From Sinomonas sp. ASV486 (GTDB lineage Bacteria; Actinomycetota; Actinomycetes; Actinomycetales; Micrococcaceae), in contig NZ_JAVFJK010000002.1 of assembly GCF_030908215.1 (NCBI RefSeq), positions 372,001 to 436,000 on the forward strand: DNA of 64,000 nt. Direction: 5' to 3'. This document shows, one piece after another, positions 32,108 to 40,671 of this stretch. The notes under the pieces are model-generated. The model was not told where the DNA came from and did not search any database. It saw only the letters and a program-made list of their open reading frames with translations. The number at the start of each line of letters is the position of its first letter. Positions within the stretch are counted from its first letter, which is position 1. Made by a program: the position numbers and the translations under genes.

Positions 32108-32177
32108 GGTCATGCTCCTTTGCATGGTGTGGTGGGTCAGCGGAGAAACCCCGCCGGTTGAGTACTGCGGCAGGTAC

Positions 32178-32213
32178 GGCGCACGACGGCGGGGGGTCGC
32201 GCCGTCGTGCGCC
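32178..32213. terminator. Hairpin with GCACGACGGCG core between ald and adhA
   Basis: GGCGCACGACGGC (32178-32190) pairs with GCCGTCGTGCGCC (32201-32213) around a G-rich loop. No T-run follows on either strand, so it may attenuate transcription or protect the upstream message rather than end it. The 11-base core recurs in other hairpins of this window (41947 and 51383). Confidence 0.55.
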
Positions 32214-32250
32214 TGCACCATCGCGGGTGTGCGGTTCAGAAGGGCCGGGT

Positions 32251-33774
32251 CTAGAAGAAGCCGAGCTTCGACTCGGCGTAGGAGACGAGCAGGTTCTTGG
32301 TCTGCTGGTAGTGCTCGAGCATCATGAGGTGGGTCTCGCGACCGATGCCGGAGGACTTGTACCCGCCGAACGCGGCGTGCGCGGGGTAGGCGTGGTAGTT
32401 GTTCACCCACACGCGACCGGCCTGGATGTCGCGGCCGGCGCGGTAGGCGGTGTTGCCGTCGCGGGACCAGACGCCGGCGCCGAGTCCGTAGAGGGTGTCG
32501 TTGGCGATCTCGAGCGCTTCCTCGTAGTCGGAGAACTTCGCAACCGAGACGACGGGGCCGAAGATCTCCTCCTGGAAGACGCGCATCTTGTTGTTGCCCT
32601 CGAACACGGTGGGCTCCACGTAGTAGCCGCCCGCGAGCTCGCCCTCGAGGACCGCGCGCTTGCCGCCGGTGAGGACCTTGGCGCCCTCGGCCTTGCCGAT
32701 CTCGATGTAGGAGAGGATCTTCTCGAGCTGGTCGTTGGAGGCCTGCGCGCCGATCATCGTGTCCGTGTCGAGCGGGTTGCCCTGGACGATCTTCTTGGTC
32801 CGCTCCACGACGTCGCCGAGGAACTTCTCGTAGATGCCCTCCTGGATCAGGGCACGGGACGGGCACGTGCAGACCTCGCCCTGGTTGAGCGCGAAGAGCG
32901 TGAAGCCCTCCTGCGCCTTGTCGTAGTAGGCGTCGTCCTTCGCGGCGATGTCGTCGAAGAAGATGTTCGGGCTCTTCCCGCCGAGCTCGAGGGTGACGGG
33001 AATGAGATTCTGGGACGCGTACTGCATGATGAGCCGGCCCGTGGTGGTCTCGCCGGTGAAGGCGATCTTGCGGATCCGCGGGGACGAGGCGAGCGGCTTG
33101 CCGGCCTCAACGCCGAAGCCGTTCACGACGTTGAGCACGCCCGCCGGGAGGAGGTCGGAGATGAGCTCGGCCAGGACGAGGATGCTCGCCGGGGTCTGCT
33201 CGGCGGGCTTGAGCACGACGGCGTTTCCGGCCGCGAGCGCGGGGGCGAGCTTCCACGTGGCCATGAGGAGCGGGAAGTTCCACGGGATGATCTGGCCGAC
33301 CACGCCCAGCGGCTCGTGGAAGTGGTACGCCGTCGTGTTCTCGTCGATCTGGGAGAGCGAGCCCTCCTGGGCGCGGATCGCGCCGGCGTAGTAGCGGAAG
33401 TGGTCGACGGCGAGCGGGAGGTCTGCGGCGAGCGTCTCGCGGACGGGCTTGCCGTTGTCCCAGGTCTCGGCGACGGCGAGCAGCTCGAGGTTCTCCTCGA
33501 TGCGGTCCGCGATGCGGTGGAGGATGAGAGCGCGCTCGGCGACGGAGGTCTTGCCCCAGCCCGGGGCGGCCTTGTGCGCGGCGTCGAGGGCGAGCTCGAT
33601 GTCCGCGGCCTGAGAGCGGGCCACCTCGCAGAACACCTTGCCGGTGACGGGGGTGACATTCTCGAAGTACTCCCCGGCCACCGGGGCGACCCACTCGCCG
33701 CCGATGAAGTTCTCGTACCGGTCCTTGAAGGTGACCTTGCTGCCCTCGGTGCCCGGGAACGCGTAGACGGTCAT
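32251..33774 (-). CDS. ald: Acetaldehyde/aldehyde dehydrogenase (NAD-dependent, ExaC/AldA type)
   Basis: The 507-residue ALDH has the catalytic cysteine in [13 protein letters not shown], the glutamate in [14 protein letters not shown], and the cofactor segments [20 protein letters not shown] and FTGETTTGR. The double-cysteine CTCP motif and close linkage with DUF779 and AdhA are typical of acetaldehyde dehydrogenases in ethanol and acetoin metabolism. GGAG precedes the ATG at 33774. The 280-bp upstream region carries repeated GTTGC motifs that resemble those before the GAF regulator at 60522. Confidence 0.93.
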   Translation of the reverse strand: MTVYAFPGTEGSKVTFKDRYENFIGGEWVAPVAGEYFENVTPVTGKVFCEVARSQAADIELALDAAHKAAPGWGKTSVAERALILHRIADRIEENLELLAVAETWDNGKPVRETLAADLPLAVDHFRYYAGAIRAQEGSLSQIDENTTAYHFHEPLGVVGQIIPWNFPLLMATWKLAPALAAGNAVVLKPAEQTPASILVLAELISDLLPAGVLNVVNGFGVEAGKPLASSPRIRKIAFTGETTTGRLIMQYASQNLIPVTLELGGKSPNIFFDDIAAKDDAYYDKAQEGFTLFALNQGEVCTCPSRALIQEGIYEKFLGDVVERTKKIVQGNPLDTDTMIGAQASNDQLEKILSYIEIGKAEGAKVLTGGKRAVLEGELAGGYYVEPTVFEGNNKMRVFQEEIFGPVVSVAKFSDYEEALEIANDTLYGLGAGVWSRDGNTAYRAGRDIQAGRVWVNNYHAYPAHAAFGGYKSSGIGRETHLMMLEHYQQTKNLLVSYAESKLGFF

Positions 33775-33853
33775 GGCGAAACTCCTTTGTCTCTGTGGTG
33801 TCTGGCCTGGGGCCAATGGCTCCGGCTCTGGGCCGGCTCTGTCATCGTGGAAC

Positions 33854-33903
33854 CGGTGTTGCACCGAGCGTAGGAGTGTGGGGGTTGCGGACGCGTTGCA
33901 ACG
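33854..33903. promoter_or_regulatory. GTTGC-repeat operator region upstream of ald
   Basis: The dyad CGGTG-TTG-CACCG (33854-33866) is followed by GTTGC at 33884 and 33895. The latter lies inside the perfect palindrome CGTTGCAACG (33894-33903). The GTTGC-N6-GTTGC direct repeat with 11-bp period recurs at 61836/61847 before the GAF-domain regulator gene. These are candidate sites for that activator. Confidence 0.5.
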
Positions 33904-33945
33904 ATGTGGCGCGGCTCACAGTCATGGATTCTCAGGTTGCACTCA

Positions 33946-33978
33946 GTTAACTTCCATGTTGTTTTAAGTTCTTCAAGG
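33946..33978 (+). promoter_or_regulatory. Possible PHO box upstream of phoA
   Basis: GTTAACTT (33946) and GTTCTTCA (33968) are 22 bp (2 x 11) apart, with another GTT at 33958. This AT-rich stretch lies about 85 bp before the phoA start. Actinobacterial PhoP sites are 11-bp direct repeats beginning GTTCA. The match is loose. Confidence 0.35.
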
Positions 33979-34060
33979 TACAAGCCATTGGTTTCCCCCG
34001 CTCACTAGAGTCGCTTCGCGGCGCCATTCCGGCGCCGGTCCAAGCACCTTGGAGGGAACC

Positions 34061-35557
34061 ATGAAGCGCACGATTGCTGCGCTCGCTTCGGCCTGCGCGG
34101 TCGGGGCGATCATCGCCACGTCGGTTGGGGCCGGCACGGCCGAGCCTGCCTCTGCCGCTCCGGCCGGGAACGACGGCCGCATCAAGAATGTCATCTACCT
34201 GCTCGGCGACGGCATGGGCCGTACCCATGTCACCGCAGGGCGCGAGCGGTTCTACGGAGCCAACGGCCGCCTGGTCATGGAGACCCTGCCGTCGCACGGC
34301 TTCGTGAGCACCTACGCGGTCGAGAAGAAGTCCGGCCAGCCGGGACAGGCGGACTTCGCCCCGAACTACGTCACAGACTCGGCCTCCGCCGCGACCGCGT
34401 GGTCCTCGGGTGTCAAGACGTACAACGCGGCGCTTGGTGTGGACGCCAAGGGCACGTCGGTTCCGACCGTCATGGAGATGGCCAAGCAGGCCGGCTACCG
34501 CACGGGCAACGTCAGCACCGCGGAGATCACGGATGCGACCCCCGCCGGCCAGATGAGCCACGCCCTCGCGCGCGGCTGCCAGGGTCCGGTCTACTCAGCG
34601 AAGTCCTGCCAGGATACGGCCGTGACCGGCGGTGAACTGCCCACGAGTGACCTGCGCGTCACCCCGATCGCCAAGCAGATCGCCCGCAACGGCACGGCTG
34701 ACGTGATCCTCGGCGGCGGCCTGAGCCGCTTCGACACCACGGACGAGAAGGCACTGCGCGATCAGGGCTACGACGTCCTCGGCTCCCCGAAGGACCAGAC
34801 GGTCGCGACGAAGGCCGACCTCGCGAACGCCCAGGGCGGCAAGGTCTTCGGGCTCTTCAACAAGGGCAACCTCACGGTCGAGAAGTCGAAGCAGGACAAC
34901 CCGTCGTCGGCCGAGGCCAAGGAGCCCACGCTCGCAGAGATGACCACGAAGTCCATCGAGCTGCTCGGCAAGGACGGCGGGAAGGGCAACGGCTTCTACC
35001 TCCAGGTCGAGGGCGCGCTCATCGACAAGCGCTCGCACGCGAACGACGCCGCTCAGACGCTCGAGGAGATCAAGGCGTTCGACGACGCGGTCGCCGCGGC
35101 CCTCGACTTCGCCAAGAAGGACGGGCACACGCTCGTCGTGGTCACGGCGGACCACGAGTGCGCCGGATTCAACATCATCGAGAAGGGCAGCTTCACGAAC
35201 GCCGAGGCCGCCAACCCGCCGGTGAACGTGGACAGCGGCAACACCGCCAACAACTCCACGCCGAGCCGCGCGGGCGGCAACACGAAGGACGCGACCCGCT
35301 CGACCGGCATCGTCAACGGCGCCGGTGCGGCCGACCCGCACAACTTCGCCCCGGCGACGTTCCGCAGCGCTGACGATCCGGCCGGCGTCAAGGACGGTTC
35401 GAAGGAGGCCAGCCTGTGGCTGACCTACCTCTCCGGCAACCACACGGGCGCCGACGTTCCGGTCTACTCCTACGGCGCGGGCTCCGAGAAGCTGCAGGGC
35501 ACGGTGGACAACACCGACCTCTTCGGCATCGTCGCGGACGCCCTTCGGCTCCGCTGA
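34061..35557 (+). CDS. phoA: Secreted alkaline phosphatase
   Basis: The 498-residue protein has a signal peptide (MKRTIAALASACAVGA, predicted cleavage near SAAPA). The PhoA metal site includes D50 in IYLLGDGMG, and the nucleophile serine is S107 in VTDSASAATAWSSG. Further ligands lie in EGALIDKRSHANDA and VVTADHECAGFN. It releases phosphate from organic esters outside the cell. GGAGGGAACC directly precedes the ATG. A loose PHO box upstream fits phosphate control. The stop codon lies inside an 8-bp tandem repeat array. Confidence 0.93.
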   Translation: MKRTIAALASACAVGAIIATSVGAGTAEPASAAPAGNDGRIKNVIYLLGDGMGRTHVTAGRERFYGANGRLVMETLPSHGFVSTYAVEKKSGQPGQADFAPNYVTDSASAATAWSSGVKTYNAALGVDAKGTSVPTVMEMAKQAGYRTGNVSTAEITDATPAGQMSHALARGCQGPVYSAKSCQDTAVTGGELPTSDLRVTPIAKQIARNGTADVILGGGLSRFDTTDEKALRDQGYDVLGSPKDQTVATKADLANAQGGKVFGLFNKGNLTVEKSKQDNPSSAEAKEPTLAEMTTKSIELLGKDGGKGNGFYLQVEGALIDKRSHANDAAQTLEEIKAFDDAVAAALDFAKKDGHTLVVVTADHECAGFNIIEKGSFTNAEAANPPVNVDSGNTANNSTPSRAGGNTKDATRSTGIVNGAGAADPHNFAPATFRSADDPAGVKDGSKEASLWLTYLSGNHTGADVPVYSYGAGSEKLQGTVDNTDLFGIVADALRLR

Positions 35558-35593
35558 TCTCCTGATCCGCTGATCTCCTGATCTCCTGATCTC
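35554..35593. repeat. Five tandem copies of an 8-bp unit (CTGATCTC) across the phoA stop codon
   Basis: Units 1, 3, 4 and 5 are CTGATCTC and unit 2 is CTGATCCG. The first unit supplies the phoA stop codon TGA. A gain or loss of units would not alter the protein but would change the spacing to the terminator. It is a potential variable-number locus. Confidence 0.8.
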
Positions 35594-35596
35594 CCC

Positions 35597-35626
35597 GACA
35601 GGGGGCGGCTCGGGCCGCCCCCTGTC
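35597..35626 (+). terminator. phoA terminator
   Basis: GACAGGGGGCGGC pairs with GCCGCCCCCTGTC around TCGG, giving a 13-bp stem followed by CCCCTTCT. It sits directly after the tandem repeat. Confidence 0.75.
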
Positions 35627-35651
35627 CCCCTTCTCCAGCCCAAGGACCATC

Positions 35652-36161
35652 GTGAAGCCCCTCCTCGCCCCCGCCTTCGTGGCCGCCGCTCTCCTCGCCG
35701 GGTGCTCATCCGCCCCTGCCCAGCCCAGCGAACCGGCGCCGCAGCCGGTGTCCGTCCAGACTCAACTACCCGGGCTCACGGCCCCCGCCGGCGAGCCGGA
35801 CCTCCCCTCGCTCAAGGACACCAGCCCACAGCCCGGACAGGCCGTCCGCGCCGCAGGCCCCTTCGACAACCGCTTCGAGATCGACGGCCTCGTCTTCGAC
35901 GGCCAGAGCGTCGCGGGCGCCGTCCGGATCACTTCGGACGTGAGCGACCTGCTCGAGCTCGTCGTCATTGCAGGCTTCTACGACGCCGGCGGCCAGCTCG
36001 TCAGCACTGGGCGGTTCGAGCACCATACCGACGCCGATGCCGGGCACCAGCACGCGGGCCCGCCGAGCGAGATCGAGGAGTTCACCATCGCACTCCCGGC
36101 CGAAGCCGCCGGCAAGGCCGTCTCTGCCGCCGTCGGCGTGCCGGTGCTGGTCAACGAGTAG
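35652..36161 (+). CDS. Small lipoprotein of unknown function
   Basis: A GTG start with AAGGA upstream opens a signal peptide with the lipobox LAGC (Cys18). A Pro/Ser/Gln linker of about 40 residues follows, then a compact domain (FDNRFEIDGLVFDGQSVAGAVRITSDVSDLLELVVIAGFYDAGGQLVST cut by short loops). A His-rich HHTDADAGHQHAG segment may bind metal. The C-terminal domain looks beta-rich. I recognise no family. Confidence 0.7.
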   Translation: MKPLLAPAFVAAALLAGCSSAPAQPSEPAPQPVSVQTQLPGLTAPAGEPDLPSLKDTSPQPGQAVRAAGPFDNRFEIDGLVFDGQSVAGAVRITSDVSDLLELVVIAGFYDAGGQLVSTGRFEHHTDADAGHQHAGPPSEIEEFTIALPAEAAGKAVSAAVGVPVLVNE

Positions 36162-36212
36162 GCGGCTCGTCCATGGGCTCGGCACCGGCGTGAGGCGAGG
36201 TAGGAGCATACG

Positions 36213-36770
36213 GTGCCTGCCGATGGGCCCTTCCTTTGTCCGGTGCCCGTCAACCAGACTGTAGCCATGTCGATCCTGCCGCAGATCAGCCTCCGCACCC
36301 CGCTCCCCTTCGACATCCTCAGCGCCCAAGTGGTGGTGGCCGGGCTCGGCTCCGCCTTCGAGGGCGTGTACGGATCCGTGGTCGTGCGCGACGCCGCGGG
36401 CCACGTCGTCGCCGAGTCCAACCTCATGGGCGGGGGCAACGGGTTCTCGCTGTTCCACAACGCCTTCGGCCTCGGCTCGCCCACAACGCCTGAGGGCACC
36501 GTGACCGTCCAGGGGACCAACCCGAGCGGGCTGCCCGAGAACGCCGTTTCGGTGACGGTGCCGGTCACGTTCGGGCGGACGCTCATGGGCGGGACGTACT
36601 CCGGCTTCACGCTGCACACCGTGGTCCCGGGCGACACACTCTCGGGGCTTGCGGACCAGTTCTACGGCGACGGCAGCAAATATGGGCTCATCTTCACGGC
36701 CAACCGGGACATCCTGTTCGACCCCAACGTCATCTACGTGGGGGAAGCTCTGCGGATCCCGCTCGCCTGA
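36213..36770 (+). CDS. Gmad2-type immunoglobulin-like domain plus C-terminal LysM domain
   Basis: Residues 20-115 resemble the Gmad2 immunoglobulin-like domain (ISLRTPLPFDILSAQ, then a central GGGNGFSLFHNAF and NPSGLPENAVSVTVPVTF). Residues 130-185 are a LysM repeat (HTVVPGDTLSGLADQFYGDGSKYGLIFTANRD in sequence, ending VIYVGEALRIPLA). LysM binds peptidoglycan, yet no signal peptide is evident, which is odd for this architecture. GTG at 36213 has AGGAG seven bases upstream. The stop overlaps the next start as TGATG. Confidence 0.82.
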   Translation: MPADGPFLCPVPVNQTVAMSILPQISLRTPLPFDILSAQVVVAGLGSAFEGVYGSVVVRDAAGHVVAESNLMGGGNGFSLFHNAFGLGSPTTPEGTVTVQGTNPSGLPENAVSVTVPVTFGRTLMGGTYSGFTLHTVVPGDTLSGLADQFYGDGSKYGLIFTANRDILFDPNVIYVGEALRIPLA

Positions 36771-37213
36771 TGGCGCATTTCTCCGGCTCCGTCACGATCG
36801 CACGCGCGCCCGAGGACGTGTTCGACTTCGTGGCCGACGAGCGCAACGAGCCGCGCTACAACCCCGAGATGACGACCGTCCAGAAGCTCACCGACGGGCC
36901 GATCGGCGTCGGCACGCGCTGGCGCGCTACCGTCGTGTCCCGAGGGCGTCCGCTGTCCATGGAGATCGAGGTGACGGAGTTCTCGCGCCCGGCAAGGCTG
37001 GGAAGCGTCACCCGCATGACGACGGCGCGCATCACCGGGGCGCTCACGTTCGCTCCCGCTGCGGGCGGCACCTTGATGAGCTGGTCCTGGAACCTTGAGC
37101 CGAAGGGCGCGATGCGGCTGCTCGGTCCCGTGTTCGGGGCCGTGGGGCGAAAGCAGGAGGAGCGGATCTGGCGTTCGCTCAAGCAGCTGCTCGAGGGAGA
37201 GGCACCGTCATGA
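36770..37213 (+). CDS. SRPBCC (polyketide-cyclase-like) family protein
   Basis: The 147-residue protein has the START-like pattern: FSGSVTIARAPEDVFDFVADERNEPRYNPEM at the start, a beta-rich middle and a long C-terminal helix EERIWRSLKQLLEG. The fold binds hydrophobic ligands; the ligand is unknown. Its start overlaps the LysM gene and its stop overlaps the dehydrogenase gene (ATGA), so all three are co-translated. Confidence 0.85.
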   Translation: MAHFSGSVTIARAPEDVFDFVADERNEPRYNPEMTTVQKLTDGPIGVGTRWRATVVSRGRPLSMEIEVTEFSRPARLGSVTRMTTARITGALTFAPAAGGTLMSWSWNLEPKGAMRLLGPVFGAVGRKQEERIWRSLKQLLEGEAPS

Positions 37214-38370
37214 CGTTTCACATTTCGCTCCCGAGGATCATGAAGGTCGGCGCGGGCGCAATCCGGGAGCTCGGCGAGACTGTCCAGGACCTGGGGGCCG
37301 CTAGGCCCCTCGTCGTCACCGACCCGTTCATGAAGGAGTCCGGGACGGTCGACGCCGCCTTGGAGTCCCTCCGCGGCGCGGGACTCGAGACCGCGCTGTA
37401 CGCCGAGAGCGTCCCCGATCCGACCACGGATTCGCTCGAATCGGGCCTCGCCGCCGTGAGGGAGCATGGCGCAGACCTCCTGGTCGGCTTCGGCGGCGGC
37501 AGTTCCATCGACACGGCCAAAGCGCTGGGCTTCCTGGCCCTCAACGACGGCCCGATGCGCAACTACAAGGCGCCCCGGAACAACACGGGCCCGGCCCTCC
37601 CGGTCCTCGCCGTGCCGACGACGGCGGGCACCGGCTCCGAGGCCACCCAGTTCACGATCATCAGCGATTCCGAGACCGACGAGAAGATGCTCTGCACGGG
37701 ACCATCGTTCCTTCCGATCGCGGCGATCGTCGACTACGAGCTGACACTCTCGATGCCCGGGCGCCTGAGCGCGGACACCGGCGTCGACGCGCTCACGCAC
37801 GCGATCGAGGCCTACGTGAGCCGCCGGGCCAACCCGTTCTCCGACGGCTTCGCACTGTCCGCGATGACCGCCATCGGGGCAAACCTCCGCGAGGTGTACA
37901 AGGACGGGTCGAACCGGCAGGCCCGCGAGGCGATGATGCTCGCGGCCACGCAGGCCGGCATCGCCTTCTCCAACTCGAGTGTGGCACTCGTCCACGGCAT
38001 GAGCCGGCCGATCGGTGCCCACTTCCATGTGGCCCATGGCCTCGCCAACGCGATGCTCTTCCCCGCCGTCACCGAGTTCTCCGTCTCCGGCGCCGAGGCA
38101 CGTTATGCGGACTGCGCCCGGGCGCTCGGCGTGGCAGGCGAGGTCGACGGCGATGCTGCCGCCGCCCTGGCGCTCGTCGCCGAACTCAAGGCGCTCAACG
38201 AGGACCTCGCCGTACCCACGCCGAAGTCGCGCGGCATCAGCCGCGACGACTGGGAGCGGGCGGTGCCGGTCATGGCACAGCAGGCCCTGGCTTCGGGCTC
38301 TCCGGCCAACAACCCAGTGGTGCCGAGCGCGTCCGAGATCGAGGAGCTGTATTCGGCGATCTACGGCTGA
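37210..38370 (+). CDS. Iron-containing alcohol dehydrogenase
   Basis: The 386-residue group III dehydrogenase has the NAD motif GFGGGSSIDTAKAL, AVPTTAGTGSEATQF, and iron ligands in DTGVDALTHAIEAYVS (D and H) and MSRPIGAHFHVAHGLANA (two H). It oxidises an alcohol or reduces an aldehyde with NAD; the family is broad (ethanol, 1,3-propanediol, lactaldehyde), so the substrate is open. It is the last gene of a tightly overlapped operon with an SRPBCC and a LysM protein. Confidence 0.9.
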   Translation: MTFHISLPRIMKVGAGAIRELGETVQDLGAARPLVVTDPFMKESGTVDAALESLRGAGLETALYAESVPDPTTDSLESGLAAVREHGADLLVGFGGGSSIDTAKALGFLALNDGPMRNYKAPRNNTGPALPVLAVPTTAGTGSEATQFTIISDSETDEKMLCTGPSFLPIAAIVDYELTLSMPGRLSADTGVDALTHAIEAYVSRRANPFSDGFALSAMTAIGANLREVYKDGSNRQAREAMMLAATQAGIAFSNSSVALVHGMSRPIGAHFHVAHGLANAMLFPAVTEFSVSGAEARYADCARALGVAGEVDGDAAAALALVAELKALNEDLAVPTPKSRGISRDDWERAVPVMAQQALASGSPANNPVVPSASEIEELYSAIYG

Positions 38371-38400
38371 GTCCTCCCCGCGAAGGACAACCGGCGCGGC

Positions 38401-39777
38401 TCACGGCCGGGGCGGGATGTTCTGGTTGACGTGGAAGAAGTTCTCCGGGTCCCACGTGGCCTTGAGCGCCGTGAGGCGGCGGAACTTCTCCGCCCCGTAG
38501 GCCTCGAACACGCGGTTCGCACCCTCCTGGCCGAGGAAGTTGACGTAAACGCCCGTCGCGAGGCGGTGGAGCTGATCCCAGAGGTCGCGGGTCCAGCCGA
38601 CGTGGTCGACGGTGGGCGTGCTCGCGGTCCAGCGGGTGTTGATGTTGACCAGGGCTGCGGCGCTCCTGTTGCCGTAGGCGCTGAAGTCCTCCGGTGTGCG
38701 GGCGAGGACGCCTCCGAAGCCTACGATCTTGATGTCCGATGCTGGCGACGAGAACGACTTCCCGGCCTCGACGAGGGTGCCGACGGCGGCGTCGTCGAGG
38801 CCCGTGAGGTAGTCGGCCTTCCAGTAGTTCTCGGCGCCCGGGCTCCAGTACCGGTCCTGGGCCTTCTGGAACGCGGTGTAGGGTTTCGGTCCGAACGCGT
38901 CCACGGCGGGGCGGCCCAGCGAGCGCAGGGGCGCGAGGGCGGACTCGGCGTCCTGGGGCGCGCCGATCCACATGAGGCTCAGCGACAGGACCGGCTGGCC
39001 CCACAGGTGCTCGGGGAACGGCGGATCGGGCGGCGCGGTGCGCAGGACTGCGACCGACATCGCCTCGTCGCGCAGGCCTCCGATCGCCGCGGCCCATCCG
39101 GACAGGACATCGTGTGCCTGGTCCATCGGATAGATGAGCGGGCCGGCGACGACCTCGGGGCCGACGTCGTGCAGCGCGTACTCGAAGGACGTCGCCACGC
39201 CGAAGTTCCCGCCTCCACCGCGCAGGCCCCAGAAGAGCTCCGGGTCCGACTCGGCGTCGACCGTCCTCGCATCCCCCGATGCGGTCACGATGTCCACCGA
39301 GCGGAGGTTGTCCGACGCCGTCCCGTGGCGCCGCGATATCCAGCCGAACCCGCCCCCGAGAGTGAATCCCGCGATGCCCGTCGTGGACATGACCCCGCCC
39401 GGGGTGGCGAGGCCGAACGCCTGGGCCTCGTGGTCGAACACGCCCCACGTGACACCCGCCTGGACTCGGGCCCTCTTGGCCGCAGGATCGATGCGGACGC
39501 CTTGGAGCGCCCGGAGGTCGAGGACCAACCCGTCGTCGCACGTGCCGAGGCCTGCCACGTTGTGCCCGCCTGCCCGCACTGCGAGCGTGAGGCCCTGCTC
39601 TGCGGCGAAGCGGACACCCTCACGGACGTCGGCGGCACCGGCGCATTGAAGGATCGCCGCGGGATGTCGTTGGATCGAGGCATTCCAGACCTGGCGCACC
39701 CCGTCATAGTCGGGGCTGTCCGGAAGGACCACGCGGCCGCGGCTGCGTGACTGGAGGCGGCTGAAGTCGACGGGCAT
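38401..39777 (-). CDS. FAD-linked oxidoreductase of the berberine bridge enzyme family
   Basis: The 458-residue protein has the PCMH FAD domain: LTLAVRAGGHNVAG with H72 as likely covalent flavin attachment, ATPGGVMSTTGIAGFTLGGGFGW, and ELFWGLRGGGGNFGVATSFEY. The second attachment cysteine of bicovalent members is not seen in the GGGFGW region. The C-terminal BBE motif is KATWDPENFFHVNQNI. It oxidises an unknown substrate with oxygen. AAGGGA lies ten bases before the ATG at 39777. It is transcribed in the same direction as the ArsR-rhodanese gene. Confidence 0.9.
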   Translation of the reverse strand: MPVDFSRLQSRSRGRVVLPDSPDYDGVRQVWNASIQRHPAAILQCAGAADVREGVRFAAEQGLTLAVRAGGHNVAGLGTCDDGLVLDLRALQGVRIDPAAKRARVQAGVTWGVFDHEAQAFGLATPGGVMSTTGIAGFTLGGGFGWISRRHGTASDNLRSVDIVTASGDARTVDAESDPELFWGLRGGGGNFGVATSFEYALHDVGPEVVAGPLIYPMDQAHDVLSGWAAAIGGLRDEAMSVAVLRTAPPDPPFPEHLWGQPVLSLSLMWIGAPQDAESALAPLRSLGRPAVDAFGPKPYTAFQKAQDRYWSPGAENYWKADYLTGLDDAAVGTLVEAGKSFSSPASDIKIVGFGGVLARTPEDFSAYGNRSAAALVNINTRWTASTPTVDHVGWTRDLWDQLHRLATGVYVNFLGQEGANRVFEAYGAEKFRRLTALKATWDPENFFHVNQNIPPRP

Positions 39778-39860
39778 AGCGGATCGTCCCTTCGTGGGTT
39801 CCTCCCTCCGCGCACCATCGTCCCGCCTGAACGGGCGGCGCGCAACGGGCGGAGGCAGCC

Positions 39861-40559
39861 TCAGGCCGCCGGGCCCACCTCGATGTCCCGCCCCGCCAGC
39901 CGCCACTCGAGCATCCCGTCCTCGAGCCGGCGCGCGGCGCGGCCATGGGAGCGCAGGACGTCGACGGCGTCGTACGCCATCACGCAGTAGGCGCCGCGGC
40001 AGTAGGCCACGATGTCGGCACCGGTGGGTAGCTCGGCGAGGCGTGTCTCGAGCTCCCCGAGCGGGATCGAGACGGCTCCCGGCACGTGGCCCGCGCTGTA
40101 CTCATCGGACGGCCGGACATCCAGGACCGTGACCTCCCCCGCGGAGGCCCGCTCGGCGAGCTGCTCGCGCGTGAGCCCCTCCTCGGTGGCCCGTGGGCCT
40201 GCGAGCCTCAGGTACGCGACCCGGCGGGGCTCGACGTCGGCCACCCGCTCCTGTGCGACGCCGCGCAGCAGCGCGTACAGCCGCAGCACGTCCGGCCCGG
40301 CGACCCCGTAGAAGATCTTCGTGCCCTCGCGGCGGGTGACCACAAGCCCCGCCTGCCGTAGCGCCTGGAGATGCGCGGACGCCGTCGAAAGCCCGAGCCC
40401 CGCCGCGTCAGCGAGCGCCTCGACGCTCCGCTCCCCCTGCGTCAGCAGGTCCAGGAGCTCGAGCCTCTTGCCGTTGGCGAGGGCCTTGCCCACGCGCGCG
40501 AACTCCTCGAACAGAGCTGCCTTGTCGGCGCGCCTGCCGGTCTGCGTTCCTGCGCCCAC
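39861..40559 (-). CDS. ArsR-family regulator fused to a rhodanese domain
   Basis: Residues 10-100 form a winged helix (VGKALANGKRLELLDLLTQGERSVEALADAAG, then LSTASAHLQALRQAGLV). Residues 125-225 form a rhodanese domain (GEVTVLDVRPSDEYSAGHVPGAVSIPLGEL) with the active-site loop CRGAYC, so both the catalytic Cys and a second Cys are present. Such fusions may sense persulfide or another sulfur or oxidant signal through the rhodanese cysteine. AGGAGG is placed before the GTG. It faces an MFS pump, and 18-bp repeats lie between them. Confidence 0.9.
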   Translation of the reverse strand: MGAGTQTGRRADKAALFEEFARVGKALANGKRLELLDLLTQGERSVEALADAAGLGLSTASAHLQALRQAGLVVTRREGTKIFYGVAGPDVLRLYALLRGVAQERVADVEPRRVAYLRLAGPRATEEGLTREQLAERASAGEVTVLDVRPSDEYSAGHVPGAVSIPLGELETRLAELPTGADIVAYCRGAYCVMAYDAVDVLRSHGRAARRLEDGMLEWRLAGRDIEVGPAA

Positions 40560-40572
40560 CTGCTCCTCCTTG

Positions 40573-40665
40573 TTTCTCCAAAGATCTGCGCTTCTTCAAA
40601 GATCTGCGCTTCTCCAAAAATCCATGTAATACTGGATTCAGTCTATTCCATGTTTCTTTGGAGAA
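40573..40665. promoter_or_regulatory. Three 18-bp direct repeats (TTCTCCAAAGATCTGCG type) and an inverted copy at the MFS start
   Basis: Units at 40573, 40591 and 40609 are tandem with an exact 18-bp period, each with a TTCTYCAAARA core. A fourth core in the opposite orientation (TCTTTGGAGAA, 40655-40665) covers the Shine-Dalgarno of the MFS gene. The ArsR-rhodanese protein probably binds here to control itself and the pump. Three half-sites in one direction and one inverted is an unusual layout. Confidence 0.6.
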
Positions 40666-40671
40666 CCACTC

